Program-made: the position numbers and the translations under genes
Notes under the pieces: model-generated
Databases searched by the model: none
The model's input: only the letters and a program-made list of their open reading frames with translations
Told to the model about the DNA's origin: nothing
Source: DATDFB01 sp036522835
GTDB lineage: Bacteria; Acidobacteriota; Thermoanaerobaculia; Gp7-AA8
Assembly: GCA_036522835.1 (NCBI GenBank)
Contig: DATDFB010000320.1
Span: 1-22,584 of the forward strand
Reading direction: 5' to 3'
DNA length: 22,584 nucleotides
Shown: in pieces, positions 14,397 through 21,444 of the stretch
Layout of the letters: each line of letters starts with the position of its first letter
Numbering within the stretch: the stretch's first letter is position 1

Positions 14397-15218
14397 ATGC
14401 AGCAGGCTGAGCACTCCCCATTCCCCAGCGACGAAACGCTCGCCGCGTACCTCGACGGGCAGCTCGACGAGGAGACGCGGCAGCGCGTGGTGTGGCACAT
14501 CGCGGAATGTGCGGAATGCCTGGACATCGTGACCGCAAACAACGAGATGAAGGCCGCACCGGTCGTGCGCGGCGTCAACTGGCAGCGCAACAGCTACATC
14601 GTCCTTACCGCCGCCGCGGCGCTGGCGGCCGTTTTTTTTCTGACGCCGGCGCGTGAATTGATCATGCCGCCCGACGGCATCAGGCAGCTTGCGTCCGTCG
14701 CGCCGCCGAAGCGATCGATTGATGGACGCATCACGTCGTTCCCGTACCGGGAGCGGGCTCCGACGATGCGCGGAACGAAGGAGGAGAGGGAGGAGAATGA
14801 GGTCGATCTCACGCTGCTCAACGTCGCCGCTGAGTTGCAGAAGCGGGCGGAGGAACATCCGACGGCGCGCACGCTCCACGCCGAAGGCGTCGCTTACCTC
14901 ATGACCGGCCACACGCCCGATGCGGTGCGCGTGCTCGAGAACGTGCGGGCGCAAACGCCGTCCGATCCGCAACTGCTCAGCGATCTCTCGGCGGCGTACC
15001 TCGCGGCGGGCCGCTACCCTGATGCGCTGGCGACCGCGAACGCTGCGTGGGCCCAAACGAAAACGCCGGAGATTGCCTGGAACCGCGCATTCGCGCTGCA
15101 GAGCTTGGGTCGGCGTGCCGAGGCGATCGCCGCCTGGAACGACTTCCTGCGGATCAGCGACTCGCCGAAGTGGACGGTCGAGGCGAAAGAGAAACTTCAG
15201 ACATTGCAGTCAGAATAG
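14397..15218 (+). CDS. Anti-sigma factor-like zinc-finger membrane protein with TPRs
   Basis: 273 residues from ATG 14397 (TTG 14391 would add two). GGAGG at 14381-14385 supports either. The N-terminus is a cytoplasmic zf-HC2 anti-sigma module with HIAECAEC (His34, Cys38, Cys41). One TM helix follows at about 66-83 (SYIVLTAAAALAAVFFL), then an extracytoplasmic part with TPR-like repeats (about 150-265: ARTLHAEGVAYLMTGHTPDAV, SDLSAAYLAAGRYPDALA, NRAFALQSLGRRAEAIAAW). It likely holds the sigma factor encoded just upstream and releases it on an envelope signal sensed by the TPR domain. Start and sigma stop are adjacent, so they are coupled. The last 65 nt overlap convergent ksgA. Confidence 0.87.
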   Translation: MQQAEHSPFPSDETLAAYLDGQLDEETRQRVVWHIAECAECLDIVTANNEMKAAPVVRGVNWQRNSYIVLTAAAALAAVFFLTPARELIMPPDGIRQLASVAPPKRSIDGRITSFPYRERAPTMRGTKEEREENEVDLTLLNVAAELQKRAEEHPTARTLHAEGVAYLMTGHTPDAVRVLENVRAQTPSDPQLLSDLSAAYLAAGRYPDALATANAAWAQTKTPEIAWNRAFALQSLGRRAEAIAAWNDFLRISDSPKWTVEAKEKLQTLQSE

Positions 15219-15927
15219 ACACGAAGTCGTCGAGCGCCAGCGCTTCCGCGCGTACCTTACTCGGCACGACCTCCAGCACGTCCTCGCGTGAGAGCCCGCG
15301 CCACCCCGTCAGGTTATTCGCCAACGTCTTCCGCCGCATCCGAAACGCTGCCGAGATCAGCTCGATCAACTCCTCCGAGGCGTACGGCTTCCGGTCCGGC
15401 TCGAGCACGACCACGGAGCTGCGCACTTTCGGCGGGGGGTAGAACGAGCGGGGGTCGAGCGTCATCAGCACCTTCGCTTTCGCGTAGAGCTGCACGAAAA
15501 GCGTCAAGAAGCCGTACGGCTCGCTGCCGGGCTTGGCCACGAGGCGGTCGGCCACCTCTTTCTGCAGCATGAACACGGCGCGGCGCCAGTGCTCGGAGGC
15601 GACGACGCGGCGGACGATCGGCGTAGCTACGTTGTAGGGGAGGTTGCCGACGGCGCGCCAGGGGCGGGTGGGGAGGGGGAACTCGAGGGCATCGGCGTTC
15701 ACGATGGTGACAGGCAGGCGGGAGAGGCGGGCGGCGAGGTCGGGGTCGATCTCCACCGCCACGATCTCGTTGGGGAACGCGATCAGGCGTTCCGTGAGCA
15801 CCCCCTCGCCGGGGCCGATCTCCACGATGAGCTCGTCGGGCTGAGGCTCGATGGCGGCGACGATGCGCTCCACCGCGCCGCGGTTGCGCAGGAAGTTCTG
15901 TCCCCATTTCTTTTTCGGGCGCGTCAC
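15154..15927 (-). CDS. ksgA: 16S rRNA dimethyladenosine transferase
   Basis: 257 residues from a GTG start. It dimethylates two adjacent adenines near the 3' end of 16S rRNA with SAM during small-subunit maturation. Motifs are KKKWGQNFL (5-13), the SAM-binding EIGPGEGVLTE (36-46), acidic VEIDPDL (58-64) and the catalytic NLPYN (95-99). The C-terminal FRMRRKTLANNL is also typical. A TATCTT box lies exactly 6 nt before the GTG, and no Shine-Dalgarno is seen, suggesting a leaderless message. It diverges from moxR with a 25-nt gap. The last 20 or so residues are a Ser-rich tail that overlaps the anti-sigma gene by 65 nt. Confidence 0.97.
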   Translation of the reverse strand: MTRPKKKWGQNFLRNRGAVERIVAAIEPQPDELIVEIGPGEGVLTERLIAFPNEIVAVEIDPDLAARLSRLPVTIVNADALEFPLPTRPWRAVGNLPYNVATPIVRRVVASEHWRRAVFMLQKEVADRLVAKPGSEPYGFLTLFVQLYAKAKVLMTLDPRSFYPPPKVRSSVVVLEPDRKPYASEELIELISAAFRMRRKTLANNLTGWRGLSREDVLEVVPSKVRAEALALDDFVSILTAMSEVSLSPRPSTSASR

Positions 15928-15933
15928 CGCATC

Positions 15934-15943
15934 AAGATAAACT
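15934..15943. promoter_or_regulatory. Overlapping divergent -10-like boxes of ksgA and moxR
   Basis: Minus-strand TATCTT (15939-15934) lies 6 nt before the ksgA GTG. Plus-strand TAAACT (15938-15943) lies 9 nt before the moxR ATG. Both fall in an A/T-rich patch within the 25-nt divergent gap. Two transcripts cannot easily start at once from here. No -35 boxes are convincing. Confidence 0.4.
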
Positions 15944-15952
15944 CGAAACGCG

Positions 15953-16942
15953 ATGGATCAGGCCACGGCGGCGAGTCGGATCGGGGAAGCGCAGCAGGTC
16001 ATCGGGCGGCTGCGGGGGGAGGTCGGGCGGGTGGTGGTGGGGCAGCAGGGGGTCGTCGACCGGCTGGTCATCGCCCTCTTGATCCGCGGGCACGTGCTCC
16101 TCGAAGGGCTGCCGGGGCTGGCCAAAACGCTGCTGGTGAAGACGATCGCGGCGGCGATCGACGCCACGTTCAAGCGCATTCAGTTCACGCCGGATCTGTT
16201 GCCGGCGGACATCACCGGGACGCTGATTTTCAATCCGGGAGAGCGGACCTTCACGCCGCGGCTCGGGCCGATCTTTGCGAATCTCGTCCTCGCCGACGAG
16301 ATCAACCGCGCGCCCGCAAAGGTCCAGAGCGCGCTCCTCGAAGCGATGCAGGAGCGGCAGGTCACGATCGGTGACACCTCGTATGCGCTGCCCGATCCGT
16401 TCGTCGTCATCGCCACGCAGAATCCGATCGAGCACGAGGGGACCTACGCGCTGCCGGAGGCGCAGGTCGACCGCTTCGTGATGAAGTTGAAGGTCGATTA
16501 TCCGAGCGCCGACGAAGAATTAAAAATGCTCGGGCAGTACCTCGATCCGACGGCGGCGCCGATTGCGGTGCGGCGGGTGATTGCGTTGAGCGAGATTGCG
16601 AGCATTGCGAAGCTGACGGCGACCGTCCACGTCGACGAGAAGATCGGACGCTACATCGTGGACCTCGTCAACGCGACAAGACGGCCGGCTGAGCATGGCC
16701 TCAAGCCGCTCGCGCAGCACATCGCCTACGGCGCGTCGCCGCGCGCCACGCTCGCCCTCGCGCACGTCGCCAAGGGGCACGCCTTCATCGACGGGCGCGC
16801 GTACGTTGTCCCCGAGGATGTGAAGGCGGTGGCGCACGACGTGCTGCGGCACCGGCTCGTGCTCAGCTACGAAGCCGCCGCGGAGCAGATCGACGCCGAC
16901 CGGGTGGTCGAACAGGTGTTGAATGCCGTCGCCGTTCCGTAG
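15953..16942 (+). CDS. moxR: MoxR-family AAA+ ATPase
   Basis: 329 residues. Walker A is GLPGLAKT (52-59), Walker B is LVLADE (111-116), and sensor ATQNPIEHEGTYALPEAQVDRF and a C-terminal lid (HGLKPLAQHIAYGASPRA) are complete. MoxR ATPases act as chaperones for assembly or activation of VWA-domain and metal-cofactor proteins. Here it heads a Bat-type operon with DUF58 and two VWA proteins, its expected partners. The start at 15953 has no clear Shine-Dalgarno; TAAACT lies 9 nt upstream. A 62-nt spacer, filled by a heptamer inverted repeat, separates it from DUF58. Confidence 0.95.
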   Translation: MDQATAASRIGEAQQVIGRLRGEVGRVVVGQQGVVDRLVIALLIRGHVLLEGLPGLAKTLLVKTIAAAIDATFKRIQFTPDLLPADITGTLIFNPGERTFTPRLGPIFANLVLADEINRAPAKVQSALLEAMQERQVTIGDTSYALPDPFVVIATQNPIEHEGTYALPEAQVDRFVMKLKVDYPSADEELKMLGQYLDPTAAPIAVRRVIALSEIASIAKLTATVHVDEKIGRYIVDLVNATRRPAEHGLKPLAQHIAYGASPRATLALAHVAKGHAFIDGRAYVVPEDVKAVAHDVLRHRLVLSYEAAAEQIDADRVVEQVLNAVAVP

Positions 16943-16943
16943 G

Positions 16944-17004
16944 CCTGAGTCCTGAGTGCCGGCAACAACTCAGGACTCAGGACCCAGGACTCAGGACTGA
17001 GGAC
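16944..17004. repeat. Inverted array of 7-nt units (CTGAGTC type)
   Basis: The left arm CCTGAGTCCTGAGT (16944-16957) pairs perfectly with ACTCAGGACTCAGG (16968-16981), with a 10-nt loop. Three more units (ACCCAGG, ACTCAGG, ACTGAGG) follow to 17004. It starts directly after the moxR stop and ends at the TTG start of DUF58, filling the spacer. It could act as an mRNA-stabilising or attenuating hairpin between operon genes. Confidence 0.93.
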
Positions 17005-17895
17005 TTGTTCCGCCGAAAATTACCGCAGTTCCGAACCCCGTTGGCCCGTCGCGTGGCAGAACTGGAGATCGTCTCCTCGCGCCTCATCCGCGCCGGCTTC
17101 GCGGGCGACTACCACTCCGCCTTCCACGGCCGCGGCATCGAGTTCTCGCAGGTGCGCGAGTACCTGCCGGGCGACGACATCCGCACCATCGACTGGAACG
17201 TCACCGCGCGCAGCGGCGTGCCGCACGTCAAGGAGTTCATCGAGGAGCGCGACCTCACCGTCCTCGTGGCCGTCGACGTCAGCGGCTCCATGGCCTTCGG
17301 CTCCGTCGACTGGCGCAAGTGCGACGTCGCCGCGGAGCTCGCCGCCGTCTTCGCCTTCTCCGCCGTGCAGAACGCCGACCGCATCGGCCTGCTGCTCTTC
17401 GGCGGCGGACAGACGAAGTTCATCGCCCCGCGGCGCGGCCGCAATCACGCGCAGGTCATCGTCCGCGCCGCCGTCGACGCGGCCATGCGCGGCCCGCGCG
17501 GGCGCGCCGACATCGATCACGCCGTGACGGTGCTCGAGCGCGTGGCGCGCAAGCGAGCGGTCGTGTTGGTGATCTCCGACTTTCTCGACATCGCCTTCGA
17601 CAACCCGCTGCGGCGCATCAACGCGCGGCACGACGTCGTCGCCGTCGTCGTCACCGATCCGCGCGAGGAGCGCTTTCCCGCCGGCGCGCTGGTCCGCCTT
17701 GCCGACGCCGAGGATGGGCGCGCGCGGCTTGTCGACCTCGGCAAGGCCGACGTAGGGCGGCGGGCGGCGGCGCGCGGGCAACAGCTCGAGAAACGTTTCC
17801 GCACCAGCGGCGTCGACTGGATCGAGGTCTCCACCGCCGTGCCATACGACCGCGATCTCCTGCGTTTCTTCCGGGACAGAAGGCTGCGCCGATGA
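17005..17895 (+). CDS. DUF58 / VWA-like protein of Bat operon
   Basis: 296 residues from TTG 17005; TTG 17041 or GTG 17053 are in-frame alternatives. The DUF58 signature is HGRGIEFSQVREYLPGDDIRTIDWN (41-65) followed by a VWA-like fold with DVSGSM (91-96), GLLLFGG and VLVISDFLD. The MIDAS DxSxS is intact, so it probably binds a divalent ion. DUF58 proteins sit with MoxR and VWA proteins and are thought to be substrates or partners of the ATPase; the cellular job is not firmly known. It is soluble with no TM segment. Its start region lies against the 7-nt repeat array and lacks a ribosome site. The stop overlaps the next ATG as ATGA. Confidence 0.88.
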   Translation: MFRRKLPQFRTPLARRVAELEIVSSRLIRAGFAGDYHSAFHGRGIEFSQVREYLPGDDIRTIDWNVTARSGVPHVKEFIEERDLTVLVAVDVSGSMAFGSVDWRKCDVAAELAAVFAFSAVQNADRIGLLLFGGGQTKFIAPRRGRNHAQVIVRAAVDAAMRGPRGRADIDHAVTVLERVARKRAVVLVISDFLDIAFDNPLRRINARHDVVAVVVTDPREERFPAGALVRLADAEDGRARLVDLGKADVGRRAAARGQQLEKRFRTSGVDWIEVSTAVPYDRDLLRFFRDRRLRR

Positions 17896-18557
17896 CGACC
17901 GCCACCATCCATCCCGCCGCGCCAACCGTGGGCGATGCCATCGCCATCGACTTCCCGGCGCCGGTCGTGCTCGATCCCTCGCCGAGCTACGAGATCGTCT
18001 CGCAGCACGGCGCGCACGCCGTCGTGCGCACGTTCGAGGCGAGGCCGTTCGTCGTCAGCGGGCGGATGGGGAACGTCGCCTTCACGAACCTCGTCGTGCC
18101 GGTGCGCTCGGTGCTGAAAGAGAAGGATGCGATGACGCCGGCGCCGCTCATCGCGCCGCACGGGGAGCGGTTTCCGGCGAGCGTGCTGATGGCGATGGCG
18201 ATCCTCATCGCGCTCATCGCGATCCTTGTCGCCGCGCTGCTGCGGAGGAAGAAGAAGCCGGCAGTGGTCATCCCCGAGATCCCGCCGGCGGAGCGCTTCC
18301 GCGCCGTGGTCCTCGCGCTGCGCGACGAGGACGACACGCCGGAGCGGTGGGCGAAGCTCGCCGATGCGTTGCGCGACTACCTCGCGGCGACGGGCGGCGT
18401 TGGGCGCGAGCTGACGACGACGGAGGTCCTCGCCCACACGCGCGACGACGTCGTCGAGACGATCCTCCGCCATGGCGATCTGGAGAAGTTTTCGCCGTGG
18501 GGCACCGAGGGCGACTTCGACAAAGTCGCCGACGAAGCGCTGAGGTTGGCGGCATGA
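17892..18557 (+). CDS. Single-TM protein of Bat operon, function unknown
   Basis: 221 residues, starting in an ATGA overlap with DUF58. Residues 1-95 form a beta-rich segment with no signal peptide (TVGDAIAIDFPAPVVL...EARPFVVSGRMGNVAF resembles a BatD-like immunoglobulin strand pattern). One TM helix (about 97-117) is followed by RRKKK, so the N-terminus is predicted outside and the C-terminal 100 residues inside. The C-terminus has helices (PPAERFRAVVLALRD, RELTTTEVLAHTRDDVV), like the cytoplasmic domain of DUF4381-type proteins found at this place in such operons. It may link extracytoplasmic events to MoxR/DUF58. The next start is delayed by an inserted REP-like element. Confidence 0.82.
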   Translation: MTTATIHPAAPTVGDAIAIDFPAPVVLDPSPSYEIVSQHGAHAVVRTFEARPFVVSGRMGNVAFTNLVVPVRSVLKEKDAMTPAPLIAPHGERFPASVLMAMAILIALIAILVAALLRRKKKPAVVIPEIPPAERFRAVVLALRDEDDTPERWAKLADALRDYLAATGGVGRELTTTEVLAHTRDDVVETILRHGDLEKFSPWGTEGDFDKVADEALRLAA

Positions 18558-18658
18558 GGGAAGCTTGCACCCCTCACCCTGGCGCTTCGCGCCTGTCCCT
18601 CTCCCCGCGAGCGGGGAGAGGGTGCTGCGAAGCAGCGGGTGAGGGGCGCAAGCTTCCC
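18558..18658. repeat. REP-like palindromic element between Bat-operon genes
   Basis: The core is 18570-18646: CCCCTCACCC, GGCGCTTCGCGCC hairpin, CCCTCTCCCC/GGGGAGAGGG hairpin, TGCTGCGAAGCAGC hairpin and GGGTGAGGGG. The flanks GGGAAGCTTGC (18558-18568) and GCAAGCTTCCC (18648-18658) extend the outer stem by 11 bp with one unpaired base on each side. It takes up nearly all of the 118-nt spacer. Confidence 0.95.
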
Positions 18659-18675
18659 GAACCAGGGACACGAGC

Positions 18676-19674
18676 ATGATCCGCTTCGCCTCGCCGTGGC
18701 TGCTGCTCCTCGCGCTCGCCGTCGTCGTGCGCGTCGCGCTCCTCATTCGCGACCGCCGAAAACACTTCGGCGCCTTCACCTTCTCCTCGCTCTCGCTCGT
18801 CGCGCCGCGCTCGCCGAAGCTTGCCGGGATCCCGTTCCTGCTCGAGTGCGCCGGCGCGCTGCTCCTCGTCGTGGCCATGGCGCGGCCGCAGCGCATCACC
18901 CGCCTCGCCGCGAATGACCGCTACGGCATCGACATCGTCATTGCCCTCGACGCCTCGGGTTCGATGGCAGCCGAAGACTTCCGGCCGCGCAATCGCTTCG
19001 CCGTGGCGAAGGACCTGATCGGCGACTTCATCGCCCACCGCGTCGACGACCGCATCGGCATCGTCATCTTCGGCGCGCGCGCGGCCACGCGCGTTCCCAT
19101 CACCTACGACCGCGACGTCGCCCAGGCCATTCTCGAGAAAGCGCAGGTCGGCGAGAACGGCGACGGCACCGCCATCGGCAGCGCGATTGCCACGGCGGTC
19201 AACCGCCTGCGCACGTCGAAGTCGCGCAGCCGCGTCATCATTCTCGTCACCGACGGCGTCAACAACTCCGGCTCCATCGAGCCGCTGACCGCGGCGCAGC
19301 TCGCGGCGAAGGAGGGGATCAAGGTCTACACCGTCGGCGTCGGCAGCCGCGGCCCCGTGCCGATTCCGGTCAAGCGCCAGGACCCGTTCACCGGCGAGAT
19401 CGTGACGACGTACCAGGTCGTGCGCGCCGACATCGACGAGGAGACGCTCGCCGCGATCGCCCGGACGACCGGTGGCGAGTACTTCCGGGCCACGACGGCG
19501 AAGACGATGGGCGACGTGCTGGCGCGCATTGACACGCTGGAGAAAACGCGCCTGACCGCGCCGAAGAGCGAGAAGGTCGACGAGCTCTATTTCCGCCCGC
19601 TGGCCGCGGGGATGATCGCCTTTGCGCTGTCGCTGTTGGGAGGAGAAACGCTGTGGCTGAAGCTCTCGGCGTGA
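18676..19674 (+). CDS. batA: BatA-like VWA-domain membrane protein
   Basis: 332 residues. Two N-terminal TM helices (about 6-24 and 54-69) flank a short loop, then a VWA domain with intact MIDAS DASGSM (92-97), IGIVIFGARA, a threonine in the GDGTAIG loop and LVTDGVNNSG. One C-terminal TM helix (about 310-327) completes the BatA topology. The VWA domain is predicted extracytoplasmic. Bat proteins of Bacteroides and Leptospira were linked to aerotolerance or envelope stress, but the role is debated. No strong ribosome site is seen before the ATG (CACGAGC). The stop lies 22 nt inside the next gene. Confidence 0.92.
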   Translation: MIRFASPWLLLLALAVVVRVALLIRDRRKHFGAFTFSSLSLVAPRSPKLAGIPFLLECAGALLLVVAMARPQRITRLAANDRYGIDIVIALDASGSMAAEDFRPRNRFAVAKDLIGDFIAHRVDDRIGIVIFGARAATRVPITYDRDVAQAILEKAQVGENGDGTAIGSAIATAVNRLRTSKSRSRVIILVTDGVNNSGSIEPLTAAQLAAKEGIKVYTVGVGSRGPVPIPVKRQDPFTGEIVTTYQVVRADIDEETLAAIARTTGGEYFRATTAKTMGDVLARIDTLEKTRLTAPKSEKVDELYFRPLAAGMIAFALSLLGGETLWLKLSA

Positions 19675-20627
19675 CGTTCCGCGCGGCGCCGCTGCTGTGG
19701 CTCGCGGCCGTCGCGCCGGTGGCGCTGGTGTTCCTCATCGCGCGCGAGCGGCGGCGGACGCGCATTGCGCGGCGGCTCGTGTCGGAGCGGCTGCGCGGCG
19801 TCGCCAATCCTGTACGTGTCATTCGCCCGTGGCTTCTCGCGATCGCCATCGCCGCAGCGGCCGTCGCTCTCGCGGGGCCGCAGCGCGGCGCGATGGTCAT
19901 GCCGGTCGAGACGCGCGAGCTCAATCGCGTGCTCGTCGTCGACGTGTCGCTGTCGATGGCGGCGGAGGACGTCGGCACGTCGCGCCTCGACGCGGCGAAG
20001 GCGATCGCCAAGCGGATCATCGAGGCCCACAGCGGGCGCACCGGCCTCGTGGTCTTCGAGAACGGCGCCGACGTCGTCTCGCCGCTGACGGGTGACGGCG
20101 ACGCGGTGGCGGCGCTGGTCGACTCGCTGCAGCCGGGCGAGGTGTCGCTTCCCGGCTCCGACGTCGCCGTGGGGCTGAACGCGGCGATGAAGCTGCTCGA
20201 CGCCGATCCGCGGCAGCGCGGCGACATTGTCGTGATCAGCGACGGCGAGGATCAGGGGGGCCGCGCCACCGAGGCGATCGCCAAGTTGCGCGCGCGCGGC
20301 ATTGCCGTGTCGACGATCGCCGTCGGCACGACGCGCGGCGCGACGATCCCGAATCCCGACGGCGGCGGCCCGCTGCGCGACGACTCCGGGCAGATCGTGA
20401 CGACCGCCGCGCGCCCCGATGCGCTCGAGCTGATCGCGCAGCAGACCGGCGGACACTTCTTCGAGAACCCGTTCGGCGAGCACGCCCTCGACGCGCTGGC
20501 GGCGAGCGGCGGCGGCGCGGCGAAGCAGAAGAACGTGACGATCCCGATCGACCGCTACCAGTGGCCGCTCGGCGCCGCGTTCGCGCTGTTGATGCTCGGG
20601 TCGGTCGCGAATCGAGGTGCGGAGTGA
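19653..20627 (+). CDS. batB: BatB-like VWA-domain membrane protein
   Basis: 324 residues from GTG 19653, supported by GGGAGGAG at 19638-19645, 7 nt before it; GTG 19671 is an alternative. Topology matches BatB: TM at about 11-30 and 58-75, then a VWA domain with DVSLSM (97-102), in which Gly of DxSGS is Leu, GLVVFENGA, SDVAVGLNAA and VVISDGEDQGG, and a C-terminal TM helix (about 304-318). Asp-x-Ser-x-Ser is kept, so metal binding is still possible. It overlaps batA by 22 nt. A split REP-like element follows at once. Confidence 0.92.
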   Translation: MAEALGVTFRAAPLLWLAAVAPVALVFLIARERRRTRIARRLVSERLRGVANPVRVIRPWLLAIAIAAAAVALAGPQRGAMVMPVETRELNRVLVVDVSLSMAAEDVGTSRLDAAKAIAKRIIEAHSGRTGLVVFENGADVVSPLTGDGDAVAALVDSLQPGEVSLPGSDVAVGLNAAMKLLDADPRQRGDIVVISDGEDQGGRATEAIAKLRARGIAVSTIAVGTTRGATIPNPDGGGPLRDDSGQIVTTAARPDALELIAQQTGGHFFENPFGEHALDALAASGGGAAKQKNVTIPIDRYQWPLGAAFALLMLGSVANRGAE

Positions 20628-20742
20628 AGGCCCCTCACCCGGCGCTTCGCGCCACCCTCTCCCCGCTTCGCGGGGCGAGGGGCCTTCAAAGCGCCCTCTC
20701 CCCGCGGTGCGGGGAGAGGGTCCGCGAAGCGGGGGTGAGGGG
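20625..20742. repeat. Split REP-like palindromic element before the TPR gene
   Basis: The first part, 20625-20688, has perfect 12-bp ends TGAAGGCCCCTC/GAGGGGCCTTCA around a GGCGCTTCGCGCC hairpin and a CCCTCTCCCCGC/GCGGGGCGAGGG hairpin. The second part, 20694-20742, has CCCTCTCCCC/GGGGAGAGGG, a TCCGCGAAGCGGG hairpin and GGGTGAGGGG. So the two halves are present in the normal order with the central hairpin doubled. It begins on the batB stop and ends 3 nt before the next ATG. Confidence 0.93.
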
Positions 20743-20745
20743 CGC

Positions 20746-21363
20746 ATGATCGTACTCGTCATCGTCCTCGCGCTCGACTTCGGCCGCGTCTGGCACGACC
20801 TCACGTCGTACCTCGCGAACGGGCGCGGCGTGAAGCAGTTCCAGGCGAAGCAGTACGCAAAGTCGACGCAGTCGTTCGACCGCGCCAACGGCATCAAGTC
20901 GACGCCGGCGCGCCAGTTCAACCTCGGCACCGCCGAGGTCGCGGCCGGGGATCGCGAGCGCGGCGCGGCGGCGCTCGACCGGGCCATGCGCGATCCGCGC
21001 CTCCGCGCCGACGCGCTCTACAACCGCGGCACGAGCGCGCTGGAGGCGAAGGCGTTCGACTCGGCGATCCGCGACTACGTCGAGGCGCTGAAGCTCCGCC
21101 CGGGCGACGCCGCGGCGAAGCGGAACCTCGAGATCGCCCGCGTCCTCAAGCGCGCGCAAGAACAGCAGCAGCAGTCGTCGAAGGGCCGCAGCGGGCCGCA
21201 GCCGCAATCGCAAAAGCATCAGCCGCGCGCCAGCGGCGAGCAGCCGCAGGAGAAAGGGGAGACGGACCTCGACGCGCTGCTGCGGTCGGTACAGCAGCAG
21301 GAGAAGGAGGAGCTGGCGCGAATGCACCGGGCGCGCGGTGAGAAACTGCGCGTGGGGTGGTAG
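20746..21363 (+). CDS. batC: TPR protein of Bat operon (BatC/BatE-like)
   Basis: 205 residues from ATG 20746. A short hydrophobic N-terminus (MIVLVIVLALDFGRVW) is a weak signal or anchor. Then TPR-like repeats run to about residue 125 (VKQFQAKQYAKSTQSFDRA, RQFNLGTAEVAAGD, ALYNRGTSALEAKAFDSAIRDY, LEALKLRPGDAAAKRNLE-type). A Gln-rich tail follows (AQEQQQQSSKG...QQQEKEELARMHRA), typical of BatC/BatE proteins. The role is thought to be periplasmic scaffolding with the VWA proteins. The end of the REP-like element provides GAGG 5 nt before the ATG as the only visible ribosome site. An in-frame ATG at 20617 would translate the repeat and is rejected. Confidence 0.88.
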   Translation: MIVLVIVLALDFGRVWHDLTSYLANGRGVKQFQAKQYAKSTQSFDRANGIKSTPARQFNLGTAEVAAGDRERGAAALDRAMRDPRLRADALYNRGTSALEAKAFDSAIRDYVEALKLRPGDAAAKRNLEIARVLKRAQEQQQQSSKGRSGPQPQSQKHQPRASGEQPQEKGETDLDALLRSVQQQEKEELARMHRARGEKLRVGW

Positions 21364-21367
21364 CGAG

Positions 21368-21444
21368 AATGCAGAATGCAGAATGCAGAATGCAGAATGG
21401 GTCGCGGCGCCGCATTCTGCACTCTGCATTCTGCATTCTGCATT
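21368..21444. repeat. Inverted array of 7-nt units (GAATGCA) encoding a signal peptide
   Basis: The left arm 21368-21399 is AATGCAG units, four and a half copies. The right arm 21413-21444 is the complement, with one mismatch over 32 bp. The loop is 13 nt of G+C. The batD start codons are in the left arm, and the right arm encodes the hydrophobic part of its signal peptide. Confidence 0.95.

Noticed and set aside
18554..18679. Short open frame starting ATGAGGGAAGC after the TM-protein gene
   Set aside because: It is the translation of the REP-like element and ends at the batA start; no domain. It may be the remnant of the original batA start before the insertion, but this cannot be shown here.
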